Source: Clostridia bacterium
GTDB lineage: Bacteria; Bacillota; Clostridia; Oscillospirales; CAG-272
Direction of reading: 5' to 3'
DNA: 23,203 nucleotides
Assembly (NCBI GenBank): GCA_900768535.1
Contig: CAAGDE010000027.1
Location: 1-23,203 of the forward strand
Part shown: piece by piece, positions 7,612-15,781 of the stretch
How positions within the stretch are numbered: position 1 is the first letter of the stretch
Layout of the letters: each line of letters opens with the position of its first letter
Position numbers and translations under genes: made by a program
The notes under the pieces: generated by a model
The model's database searches: none
Told to the model about the DNA's origin: nothing
What the model saw: the letters and a program-made list of their open reading frames with translations, nothing else

Positions 7612-7640
7612 TTGACGAAACCGAAAAAATGGTATACAAT
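7612..7640 (+). promoter_or_regulatory. Promoter of the transporter-htpG operon
   Basis: TTGACG (7612-7617), a 17-bp spacer and TACAAT (7635-7640) form a near-consensus sigma-A promoter. The expected start near 7647 gives a leader of about 30 nt before ATG 7676. No CIRCE-type inverted repeat is seen, although the operon contains htpG. Confidence 0.88.
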
Positions 7641-7675
7641 ATAAGGGAAGATGTTATGGAAAGGCAGGATGATAC

Positions 7676-9214
7676 ATGAACGGAACCGAACGGAGGGATC
7701 CCGGCAGAAAAACCGTGATCGGCGTGATCCTCTACGCCGTCCTTTTCTTTCTGATTGTCGCGCTGTCCAATCTGGATGCCATCAACCGCTTTCTTGCAAA
7801 AGTGCTGGATGTTCTCGCGCCGGTGCTGCTCGGTCTGTGCATTGCATACCTCATCAATCCGCTGTTCCGCATCTTTGAGCGGCGGGTCTTTTCCCGCATC
7901 GGCTCCGTATCCCTGCGGCGCACGCTGTCCCTGCTTCTGACCTATCTGGTGGTTCTTGCACTCATTGCCGGGCTGATTCTGCTGATCATCCCGCAGCTGA
8001 TCGAAAGCGTAAAGACCTTTGCCGGAAACTTTGAAGCGCACCTGGACTCGCTGGTCAACCAGCTGAATGCGGTCATTGCGTGGATCAACAACCGTGTTCC
8101 CTCGGCAGACGGCTCCCCCGTCATCGACCCGCTCGACCGTGCCACCGTCCTGGAAAAGGTCAACGGACTGTGGGGCTCCCTGATGCAGCTCATCCGGGAC
8201 AATATGGAGAACGGAAACATCTCGAAAATTTTTGCGATTCTGGGGCAGACCGCCTCTGCCGTGACCGATATCATTCTTGCCGTCTTCATCTCCCTTTACG
8301 TCCTTGCAACCAAGGAGCTTCGCTACGCACAGATCATCCGCTTCCGGGTGGCGTGTGTCCCGGAATCCGTCAATCGGAGCCTGACGCGGATCCTCACGAT
8401 TGCCGACCGCTCCTTCGGCGGCTTTCTGCGCGGGAAGCTGCTGGATTCCACCATCGTCGGCATCCTGGTCTACCTGTTCTGCCGGATCGCGCAGGTTCCG
8501 AACGCACTGCTGGTCGCGGTCATTGTCGGGATTACCGATATCATCCCCGTCATCGGTCCCTTCATCGGTGTCATACCCTCCGCCGTCATCATCCTTCTGA
8601 CCGACCCGATCAAGGTGATCTTCTTCCTGGTTGCCATTCTTGTCATCCAGCAGATCGACGGGAACATCATCGCTCCCAAGATCCTGGGTGAAAACACCGG
8701 CGTTTCCTCGCTCTGCGTCATGATTGCCATCATCCTCATGGGCTCGCTGTGGGGACTGGTCGGCATGATTGTCGGCGTTCCGCTGTTTGCAACGGTGCTG
8801 GAGCTGCTGAAAATATGGATCAACCGGCGTCTGTACGAAAAGGGACTGCCGAACGAAATGGAGAATTACTACGCACGCGACGCGCTCTCCGGAACACCGG
8901 AGTCCGCGCGCGGCATCAGACGGAGACAAAGCAGGCGCAAAGCCGAAGCCGAGGCGGAGGATATCGGCGGAGTGGGAACCCTCACCTCCGAGGAACGTCT
9001 GCGGCTGGGAACCTTCTCGCTTGCTCTGCGGCACGGTCTGCTGACGTCGCCCGACCGGGAGGCGCTGAACCGGTTCGTTGCGGATGAGGCGGCGCTGCTC
9101 TCCGGAATGGCGGCACACTCCGCCGCGCAGGAGCCGGCAGCTCCCGCAGAAGAAAATCCGGCACCGGCGGATGCCGCGCCCGCAGAGGAAGGAGAACCAA
9201 CGGATGAAACCTAA
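7676..9214 (+). CDS. AI-2E family transporter (first of tandem pair)
   Basis: This is a 512-residue membrane protein of the AI-2E transporter family (PF01594). Members have been linked to AI-2 export, Na+/H+ or other ion movement, so the substrate here is open. It has about eight membrane spans: two near residues 15-60, one near 85-110, and a C-terminal group. The C-terminal group holds the conserved DIIPVIGPFIGVIPSAV block and the QQIDGNIIAPKILG segment. After about residue 385 comes a long cytoplasmic tail that ends in an Ala/Pro/Glu-rich stretch. ATG 7676 has a modest AGGCAGGA site. The last 11 bases overlap the next gene, a clear paralogue. Confidence 0.93.
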   Translation: MNGTERRDPGRKTVIGVILYAVLFFLIVALSNLDAINRFLAKVLDVLAPVLLGLCIAYLINPLFRIFERRVFSRIGSVSLRRTLSLLLTYLVVLALIAGLILLIIPQLIESVKTFAGNFEAHLDSLVNQLNAVIAWINNRVPSADGSPVIDPLDRATVLEKVNGLWGSLMQLIRDNMENGNISKIFAILGQTASAVTDIILAVFISLYVLATKELRYAQIIRFRVACVPESVNRSLTRILTIADRSFGGFLRGKLLDSTIVGILVYLFCRIAQVPNALLVAVIVGITDIIPVIGPFIGVIPSAVIILLTDPIKVIFFLVAILVIQQIDGNIIAPKILGENTGVSSLCVMIAIILMGSLWGLVGMIVGVPLFATVLELLKIWINRRLYEKGLPNEMENYYARDALSGTPESARGIRRRQSRRKAEAEAEDIGGVGTLTSEERLRLGTFSLALRHGLLTSPDREALNRFVADEAALLSGMAAHSAAQEPAAPAEENPAPADAAPAEEGEPTDET

Positions 9215-10676
9215 CCGTTCATTTCGCAAAAGGCTGATTACCGGGATCACCGTTTATGCCGTCCTCTTTCTGATCCTTCTGGTCATCATCAATCAGACCA
9301 AGCTGGGAGCCTGGACGGACGGTGTGACCAAGCTGTTCCGACCGATTCTCATCGGTCTGTCGCTCGCCTATCTGCTCAATCCGTTTTTCCGGTTCTATGA
9401 GCGCAGACTGCTCTACCGGATGCGCCCGATGGGCCTGCGGCGCGGCGTTGCCCTGTTCCTCACCTATCTGACCCTGTTTATCATCATCGCCCTCTTGATC
9501 CTGCTGATCCTGCCGTCCCTGTACGACAGTCTGACGCGATTCTTCTATAATTATGACAGCTATGTCACCACGGCGGTACACCAGTTCAACCGGATTCTGG
9601 AGAAGCTGGATGTCTTCCTGAACGGCATCGGAATCGACCAGAATTTCATTAAATATCTCGATATCGAGGAGGTCCGGCAGACGCTGTCTCTTGCATTCCT
9701 CAACTACGAAAAGATTCTGGAAATGGCAGGCAAGCTGTTCGGCAGCGGGGACGGTTCGGTCATCGGAACCATCTCGAACATCGCGGGCGTGGCGGCGGAT
9801 ATTCTCTTTGCGCTGTTCATCTCCCTGTACCTGCTCTCCACCAAGGAACAGCGGTACGCGCAGATCATGCGTCTGCGGCGGGCGCTGTTCAATGACCGCA
9901 CCAATGCCTTCATCACACGCGTCTGCACGGTTGCCGACCGTTCCTTCGGCGGCTTTCTGGAAGGAAAGGTCGTCGATTCCATCATCATCGGGCTGATGAC
10001 CTATGTCGCCGTGCTGATCTTCCGGATTCCCTACCCGGCGCTGGTTGCAACCATTGTCGGTGTCACCAACGTGCTCCCCTTTTTCGGTCCGATTCTCGGA
10101 GCCATTCCGACTTCCGTCATCGTTTTGCTGACCGAACCGGCAAAGGTGCTGACGCTCCTGATCATCATTGTGATCATCCAGCAGATCGACGGAAACATCA
10201 TCGGTCCGAAGATCCTCGGCAACAACACCGGTGTGTCCTCCCTGTGCGTGCTGATCGCCATTTCCACCATGGGGGCAGTCGGCGGCTTTATGGGAATGCT
10301 GCTGGGCGTTCCGCTGTTTGCGACCATCCTGACGCTGACCGAGGATCAGGTGGTCCGGCGTCTGCGCGCACGCGGTCTGTCCTCGGCGACCGAGAACTAC
10401 TATCCGGCGGACTCGCTCGTTGATCCGGCGGACGATATGCAGAGCCGGAGCGACAAGCTCGTGCGCCGCATGGAAAAGCGCTACCTGCGCGCCCTGGTGA
10501 AGGAGCGGAACGGTGCCGAGCTCTCCGGAAAGGAACGGTTCTTCCGGAAGATCTACCTTGCCGGGCGCAAGTTGCGCCTGCTGCCGGAGCTTTCGGACAA
10601 TGTGCTGGTGCAGTTCAACGTGGAGGAAAGCATCCGGGAAGCGATTGCAAACGCCAAAGCGGGCGAAATCCAATAA
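9204..10676 (+). CDS. AI-2E family transporter (second of tandem pair)
   Basis: This 490-residue paralogue of the gene before it has the same layout: hydrophobic spans near residues 12-60, a large extracytoplasmic or amphipathic middle part, then VTNVLPFFGPILGAIPTSV and QQIDGNIIGPKILGNNTG. The C-terminal tail differs fully from that of its neighbour and is charged rather than Ala/Pro-rich. ATG 9204 is chosen because GAGGAAGGAG (9185-9194) lies upstream and the protein aligns from there; a reading that starts 42 codons earlier overlaps the first gene too far. Both copies keep the conserved family residues, so neither looks decayed. They may act as a heteromer, which is inference. Confidence 0.93.
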   Translation: MKPNRSFRKRLITGITVYAVLFLILLVIINQTKLGAWTDGVTKLFRPILIGLSLAYLLNPFFRFYERRLLYRMRPMGLRRGVALFLTYLTLFIIIALLILLILPSLYDSLTRFFYNYDSYVTTAVHQFNRILEKLDVFLNGIGIDQNFIKYLDIEEVRQTLSLAFLNYEKILEMAGKLFGSGDGSVIGTISNIAGVAADILFALFISLYLLSTKEQRYAQIMRLRRALFNDRTNAFITRVCTVADRSFGGFLEGKVVDSIIIGLMTYVAVLIFRIPYPALVATIVGVTNVLPFFGPILGAIPTSVIVLLTEPAKVLTLLIIIVIIQQIDGNIIGPKILGNNTGVSSLCVLIAISTMGAVGGFMGMLLGVPLFATILTLTEDQVVRRLRARGLSSATENYYPADSLVDPADDMQSRSDKLVRRMEKRYLRALVKERNGAELSGKERFFRKIYLAGRKLRLLPELSDNVLVQFNVEESIREAIANAKAGEIQ

Positions 10677-10712
10677 GTCACATCCCCTTTACGAAAGGAA
10701 GGTATATATCAT

Positions 10713-12545
10713 ATGGAAAACAATCTCAAAAAAGGCGGGATCTCGGTTGAAACCGAGCACATTTTCCCCGTCATCAAAAAATGGCTCTACTCCGAAAAGG
10801 ACATCTTCCTGCGGGAAATCGTCTCCAATGCCTGCGACGCGGTGACAAAGCTCCGCCGCCTGGCATCCCTGGGACAGTATGACGCGGGCGACGAGACCTA
10901 CCGCATTGACGTCACGCTGGATAAGGACGCAAAGACCCTGACCGTTTCCGATAACGGCATCGGCATGACCGCCGAGGAGGTCGACCGCTATATCTGTCAG
11001 ATTGCCCTCTCCGGTGCGCTGGAGTTTGTACAGAAGTACGAGGGTGACAACAAAAACAACGGCATCATCGGTCACTTCGGGCTGGGCTTCTACTCTGCAT
11101 TCATGGTCAGTGATTCGGTGGATGTCATCACCCGATCCTACACCGGCGCCCCCGCGGTCAGGTGGAGCTGCTCCGGTGACGGACAGTACGAGATGACCGA
11201 CGGCGAGCGCGAGGGGCACGGCACCTCGGTGGTCATGCACATTTCCGACGAGGAGAGCGAATACCTCGAAAAGTTCAAAATCGAGGGCATTCTCGACCGC
11301 TACTGCGCCTTCATGCCGGTGGAAATCTACTTCACCGTGGAAGGCGAGGAGCCGCCCAAGAGCGAGGACGGCAAGGAGCCGGAGGCACCCAAGCCGGTCA
11401 ACGATACCCATCCGCTCTGGCTGAAGAATCCCTCCGAATGCACGCCGGAGGAATATAAGGAATTCTACCGCAAGGTCTTTCACGACTACCGCGAGCCGCT
11501 GTTCTGGATTCATATCAACGCGGACTACCCGCTCAACTTCCGCGGCATCCTCTATTTCCCCAAGCTGACCAACGAATACGAGTCGATCGAAGGGCAGGTC
11601 AAGCTCTACTACAATCAGGTGTTCGTTGCGGACAACATCAAGGAAGTCATTCCCGAGTATTTGCTGATGCTCAAGGGCGTGCTGGACTGCCCCGAGCTGC
11701 CGCTGAACGTCTCCCGGAGCTATCTGCAGAACAACACCTATGTCTCCAAAGTTTCCGCGCACATTGTCAAAAAGGTAGCGGACAAGCTGTGCAGTCTGTG
11801 CAATACCGCACGCGAGGAATACGAAAAGGTCTGGGGCGACATCCGCACCTTTGTGGAATACGCCTGTATGCGCGACCGCAAGTTCTGGGAGCGCGTGAAG
11901 GACGTCCTGCTCCTGAACCTGACCAACGGCAAAACCGTCACCCTGCCCGAATACCTGGAGGCGGCGAAGGAAAAGCACGAAAACACCGTCTACTACACCA
12001 CCGACCGCGCGGCACAGGCGCAGTATATCTCCCTGTTTGAGGCAGAGGGACTGCAGGTCGCGGTGCTGGACAAGCAGCTGGACACCCAGTTTGTCTCGAT
12101 GATCGAAACCTATGACACCGATGTCAAATACCGCCGGATCGACGCCGATGTTGCCGCGTCCCTCAAGGGGGACGGTGACAGCACCGAGGATCCCGCACTG
12201 GCGGAGCTCTTCCGCAAAGCCGCCGGCAACGATAAGCTGAAGGTGGAGTTCACTCCCCTGCGCGATGCGGGCGTCCCCCTGCTCCTGACCCTGTCCGAGG
12301 AGTCCCGCCGGATGGACGACATGATGAAGCTGTACGGTATGGCGGGCGGAATGCCGGCGGACAATACCCTGACGGTCAACACCGCGTCCCCGCTGATTGC
12401 AAAGCTGAAGGAAATGGACGGTGAAAAGCAGAGCCTGACTGCGGCGTACCTCTACCGCCTGGCGCTCCTGTCGCAGAGAAAACTCACGGCGGACGAGTTG
12501 AACCGCTTCCTCTCCGAGAGCTACGGCATCCTCGGAATGCTCTGA
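10713..12545 (+). CDS. htpG: Molecular chaperone HtpG (Hsp90)
   Basis: HtpG is the bacterial Hsp90, an ATP-dependent homodimeric cytoplasmic chaperone. The 610-residue product is near the usual length. The N-terminal GHKL ATPase domain has LREIVSNACDAVTKLRR (Mg/ATP Glu and Asn), VSDNGIGM and GHFGLGFYSAFMV (lid), and GHGTSVVMHI. The middle domain has FRGILYFP, VKLYYNQVFVADN and LPLNVSRSYLQNN, and a C-terminal dimerisation region follows. The start has AAAGGAAGG upstream. It lies 36 bp after the transporter pair and only 3 bp before the next gene, so it is part of a polycistron rather than a stand-alone heat-shock gene; no CIRCE element was seen. Confidence 0.97.
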   Translation: MENNLKKGGISVETEHIFPVIKKWLYSEKDIFLREIVSNACDAVTKLRRLASLGQYDAGDETYRIDVTLDKDAKTLTVSDNGIGMTAEEVDRYICQIALSGALEFVQKYEGDNKNNGIIGHFGLGFYSAFMVSDSVDVITRSYTGAPAVRWSCSGDGQYEMTDGEREGHGTSVVMHISDEESEYLEKFKIEGILDRYCAFMPVEIYFTVEGEEPPKSEDGKEPEAPKPVNDTHPLWLKNPSECTPEEYKEFYRKVFHDYREPLFWIHINADYPLNFRGILYFPKLTNEYESIEGQVKLYYNQVFVADNIKEVIPEYLLMLKGVLDCPELPLNVSRSYLQNNTYVSKVSAHIVKKVADKLCSLCNTAREEYEKVWGDIRTFVEYACMRDRKFWERVKDVLLLNLTNGKTVTLPEYLEAAKEKHENTVYYTTDRAAQAQYISLFEAEGLQVAVLDKQLDTQFVSMIETYDTDVKYRRIDADVAASLKGDGDSTEDPALAELFRKAAGNDKLKVEFTPLRDAGVPLLLTLSEESRRMDDMMKLYGMAGGMPADNTLTVNTASPLIAKLKEMDGEKQSLTAAYLYRLALLSQRKLTADELNRFLSESYGILGML

Positions 12546-12548
12546 TCC

Positions 12549-13418
12549 ATGGAGGACCTGCGCGCATACACCCCGGAGGAGATCATCCTCTCCAACCTCT
12601 CGGAGCTTGCCGGACGGCAATCGGCTTACCGGGAACAGCTGCAGGCACACCTGCGGGAGCTGGCGGATGAAATCTCCCCCGGTATGCGGGACGGTGCGGC
12701 GTTCCTTGCCTCCCTTGCCGATGTCGGCACGGAGCTGGACCGGACGATGGGACCGGAGGAAGCGGATGCCGCCAAAGCCCGCCTCGCCTGTGCGCTCTGC
12801 CGCCTGCTGCCGCATGAGGGCACCATCTGGCAGGACTGGTTCTTCCCAGGAACGGACGAAATCAGCACCGCCGCGCACAACCGCATCGCCTACCAGCGCA
12901 GCGGCTATACGGATGACGCCTTCGGGCGTTTTTCCGCTGTTCTGCGGGATGCACGCGCAACCTACCCCCACACCTTCCGTGCAGTCTGCGATGAGGTCGC
13001 GGTGGGCACCTGCGAGTACTGTATCCTCCCACTGGAAAGCTCCGGGGAGGGAAAGCTCCACGCGTTTGCATCGCTCATCGATGCCTACAGCCTCAAAATT
13101 GCCGCAACCTGCCCGGTTCCCGCCGGGGACGGCAGGGTGACAACCTACGGGCTTCTGCGGCGCAGTCTTGCCATTCTCCGCCCCAATGAAAAGGTCCCAC
13201 GCCTGCTGGAAATCCGCTGTGACACGACCGAACGGTCGCCGGAGGGGATTCTTTGCGGCGCACGGATCTGCGGACTGTCCCTTCTGCGCGCCGACTGGTC
13301 CCTTGAAACCGCGCACCTGACCTTTGCCCCCGGCGGCGATGTCGGCGCGTTCCTGCTGTTCCTGTCGCTCGCCTGCCCGCGCTTTGAAATCACCGGATTC
13401 TTCCGGCATCTTGAATAA
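12549..13418 (+). CDS. Prephenate-dehydratase-like protein, probably non-catalytic
   Basis: This 289-residue protein has no standard annotation that I recognise. Its N-terminus (1-100) reads like the chorismate-mutase-like helical lead of some P-proteins: ILSNLSELAGRQSAYREQL. From about residue 115, RIAYQRSGYTDDAFGRF and TFRAVCDEVAVGTCEYCILP, then LESSGEGKLHAFASLIDAY, follow the prephenate-dehydratase pattern (VAYQG...SEAA, SFxxVxxAVxxGxxDxxVLPIENSxxG). The catalytic TRF motif is not evident; VTTYGLLRRSL stands in that region. The C-terminal part, ending in CPRFEITGFFRHLE, resembles an ACT domain. It starts 3 bp after htpG with no clear ribosome binding site, so translation may be coupled. 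It could be a phenylalanine-binding regulator; this is inference. Confidence 0.7.
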   Translation: MEDLRAYTPEEIILSNLSELAGRQSAYREQLQAHLRELADEISPGMRDGAAFLASLADVGTELDRTMGPEEADAAKARLACALCRLLPHEGTIWQDWFFPGTDEISTAAHNRIAYQRSGYTDDAFGRFSAVLRDARATYPHTFRAVCDEVAVGTCEYCILPLESSGEGKLHAFASLIDAYSLKIAATCPVPAGDGRVTTYGLLRRSLAILRPNEKVPRLLEIRCDTTERSPEGILCGARICGLSLLRADWSLETAHLTFAPGGDVGAFLLFLSLACPRFEITGFFRHLE

Positions 13419-13431
13419 GGAGATTTCCGTT

Positions 13432-13689
13432 ATGCATACCTTTACCTACACCACCCGCGGCGTCTGCTCCCGCTCCATCGATATCACACTGGACGATGCC
13501 AACGTCATCCGCGAGGTGACCTATCACGGCGGCTGTTCCGGCAATACCCAGGGCGTTGCGGCACTCATCGTCGGTATGACCGCCGAGGAAGCCATCCGCC
13601 GCCTCTCCGGCATCCGGTGCGGTCTCAAATCAACCTCCTGCCCCGACCAGCTCGCCACCGCCCTGCGCGAATATCTGTCGAAAGGGTAA
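13432..13689 (+). CDS. TIGR03905 family TSCPD domain protein
   Basis: This is an 85-residue protein with the TSCPD signature: Cys residues in GVCSRSIDITL and HGGCSGNTQG, and the motif STSCPDQLATAL at the C-terminus. TSCPD domains also occur at the end of class II ribonucleotide reductases (NrdJ), where the cysteines suggest metal or redox use; the role of the stand-alone TIGR03905 proteins is unknown. ATG 13432 follows AAGGAG (13418-13423) by 8 bp and gives the family length; a reading from 13324 overlaps the previous gene. It is the last gene of the transporter-htpG operon, with palindromic repeat B directly after. Confidence 0.92.
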   Translation: MHTFTYTTRGVCSRSIDITLDDANVIREVTYHGGCSGNTQGVAALIVGMTAEEAIRRLSGIRCGLKSTSCPDQLATALREYLSKG

Positions 13690-13690
13690 C

Positions 13691-13970
13691 ATATAATGGG
13701 AGACTTGGGGGTGGGGAAGACCTTGGGGCTCCGCCCCAAACCCCGCCTAAACCTTTCTTGAAAGAAAGGTTTAGGAATCCAAAGAACTTCCCTGAGAAGG
13801 GCGTCCTCCCTTCTCTGCGGCATATCAGATTTTGCAGGCTTGAAGGAAGGGAGGACGCCCTTCTCAGGGAAGGTTCTTGGGGTTCTTAGACACTTCTTTC
13901 AAGAAGGGTCTAAGCAGGGTTTGGGACAGAGTCCCAAGGTCTTCCCCACCCCCAAAACTCCCATTACATA
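13691..13970. repeat. Palindromic interspersed repeat, copy B (complete)
   Basis: This 280-bp near-palindrome fills the 305-bp gap between the TSCPD gene and the phosphomutase gene. Outer arms (ATGGGAG... and ...CTCCCAT) pair at the ends. Inside each arm are a GC hairpin (CTTGGGGCTCCGCCCCAA near 13722; TTGGGACAGAGTCCCAA near 13921) and a second hairpin (13746-13775, perfect 14-bp stem; about 13886-13915). The centre is a perfect 25-bp stem, 13788-13812 with 13847-13871, with a 34-nt loop. It matches copy A in opposite orientation. The loop sequences of A and B are unrelated. No promoter for the next gene was recognised here. Confidence 0.93.
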
Positions 13971-13994
13971 CTACCACGAAAGAGAGGGAACGGA

Positions 13995-15713
13995 ATGGAA
14001 GGGTATATTGAGAATTATGAGAAGTGGCTGGCGTCCTCGGCGCTGAACGATGCGGAGAAGGCGGAGCTGGAGGCGATCGGAGGGGATCGGAAGGAGATTG
14101 AGGAGCGCTTTGCGAAGGGGCTGTCGTTCGGGACGGCGGGGTTACGCGGCGTCATGAAGACCGGATGGAACGCCATGAACGTCCACACCGTTGCGCACGC
14201 GACGCAGGGACTTGCGAACCTCATACTGTCCGAGAACCGAGCCGCAGACGGTGTTGCGATTGCGTATGACTGCCGCAACAATTCTGCGGAATTTGCACGC
14301 ACGGCAGCGCGGGTGCTTGCCGCAAACGGCATCCGGGTATATCTGTTTGATGCGCTCCGCCCCACGCCGGAGCTGTCCTTTGCCCTGCGTGAGATGCACT
14401 GCGTTGCGGGCATCAACATCACCGCGTCACACAATCCCAAGCAGTACAACGGCTACAAGGCATACTGGGATGACGGAGCACAGCTTCCCCCGGAGCACGC
14501 GGAAGCGGTGTCGGCGGAGATTGCCAAGCTGGACATTTTTGCGGACGTGAAATTCTGCGATTTCGATGAAGCGGTCGCGTCCGGGCTGATCACCATGATC
14601 GGCGAATCGATTGACGAGAAGTACCTGGCGGCAGTGGAACAGCAGGCGGTCAATCCCGAAGCGGTCAGAGCCGTAGCGGACGATCTTCGCATCGTCTACA
14701 CCCCGCTCCACGGCACCGGACACCGGCTGGTTCCGGAGATCATGCGCCGCGTGGGACTGAAGCACCTCTACACCGTGGAGGAGCAGATGATGATCGACGG
14801 CAACTTCCCGACCGTGGAAAAGCCGAATCCTGAGTACCCGGAGGTGTTCCGGCTGGGAATTGATCTGGCAAACCGCGTCGGCTCGGACCTGGTGATTGCA
14901 ACCGACCCCGATGCCGACCGTGTGGGTGTGATGACCCGGACCAAATCCGGCGATTTCACCACCATCACCGGCAATCAGATGGGCGCTCTGCTGATCGATT
15001 ATATCATCACCGCCTACCGCGAGACCGGCACCATGCCGCCGAAACCGTATGTGGTCAAGAGCATTGTTTCCACCGAGCTGGCAACCAAAATCTGCCGGGC
15101 AAACGGCGTAACCATGCACAACGTCCTGACCGGCTTCAAGTTCATCGGCGAGGTCATCAAGAATTACGAGAAAACCGGGGACGGCTCCTTCCTGTTCGGC
15201 TTTGAGGAAAGCTACGGCTACCTCAAGGGAACCTACGCGCGCGACAAGGACGCCGTGGTCGCATCCATGCTGATCTGCGAGATGACGGCATACTACCGCG
15301 CCAAGGGCATGACCCTTTCGGACGCGCTGGAAGCCCTCTTTGACCGGTACGGCTACTGCTACGAGACGAATGCGGAGATCTACATGGAGGGCTTGGACGG
15401 TGCCGCGCGGATGGCGGCGCTGATGGACTCCATGCGGAAGAACGCACCGCGCGAGTTCGGCGGCGAGGCAGTCGTTCTGGTGGGCGACTACCTGGCGGGG
15501 ACGATCACGGAAAGCGGCATCTCCCGTCCCACCGGACTCCCCTCCTCCGATGTTCTCTACTACAAAACGGAGAACGGAGACGTCATTGTGGTGCGTCCCT
15601 CCGGCACCGAGCCGAAAATCAAATTCTACTACCTGCTCTCCGCCGCAGACCGTTCCGCCGCGCTGAAAAAGTGCGCCGGCTATCAGGAATCCGTGAAAAA
15701 ACTGATCGGTTAA
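13995..15713 (+). CDS. Phosphoglucomutase / phosphomannomutase
   Basis: This alpha-D-phosphohexomutase (572 residues, the longer PgcA/PGM2-like class) interconverts hexose 1- and 6-phosphates in the cytoplasm. It shows all four family sites: the phosphoserine loop NITASHNPKQYNG with Ser145, the metal-binding loop ATDPDADRVGV, the sugar-binding loop GFEESYGY, and the phosphate-binding loop RPSGTEPKIKFYY. The N-terminal SFGTAGLRGVM motif also fits. ATG 13995 has GAGAGGGA upstream. It would supply glucose 1-phosphate for nucleotide sugars, which fits the glycosyltransferase operon further on, but a direct link is not shown. Glucose versus mannose preference cannot be fixed from sequence. Confidence 0.95.
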   Translation: MEGYIENYEKWLASSALNDAEKAELEAIGGDRKEIEERFAKGLSFGTAGLRGVMKTGWNAMNVHTVAHATQGLANLILSENRAADGVAIAYDCRNNSAEFARTAARVLAANGIRVYLFDALRPTPELSFALREMHCVAGINITASHNPKQYNGYKAYWDDGAQLPPEHAEAVSAEIAKLDIFADVKFCDFDEAVASGLITMIGESIDEKYLAAVEQQAVNPEAVRAVADDLRIVYTPLHGTGHRLVPEIMRRVGLKHLYTVEEQMMIDGNFPTVEKPNPEYPEVFRLGIDLANRVGSDLVIATDPDADRVGVMTRTKSGDFTTITGNQMGALLIDYIITAYRETGTMPPKPYVVKSIVSTELATKICRANGVTMHNVLTGFKFIGEVIKNYEKTGDGSFLFGFEESYGYLKGTYARDKDAVVASMLICEMTAYYRAKGMTLSDALEALFDRYGYCYETNAEIYMEGLDGAARMAALMDSMRKNAPREFGGEAVVLVGDYLAGTITESGISRPTGLPSSDVLYYKTENGDVIVVRPSGTEPKIKFYYLLSAADRSAALKKCAGYQESVKKLIG

Positions 15714-15781
15714 ACGTACCCCGCCCCTGCCCCATCCGATGCGACCTGCAGGATGGAGTCTATACCTGAAAGGAGGATCTT

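Noticed and set aside
10677..10712. Possible CIRCE or other heat-shock operator before htpG.
   Set aside because: The 36-bp gap has no inverted repeat; htpG appears to be read from the promoter at 7612-7640.
10689..13409. A 906-codon open frame on the minus strand opposite htpG and the PDT-like gene.
   Set aside because: It runs antisense to well-supported genes, shows no domain, and is explained by high GC in third codon positions. The same holds for long antisense frames at 407-1816, 2268-3929, 7586-9250, 9219-10673 and 15710-17263.
15714..15781. Possible M-box magnesium riboswitch before mgtE.
   Set aside because: The gap is 68 bp, too short for an M-box, and no conserved elements are seen.
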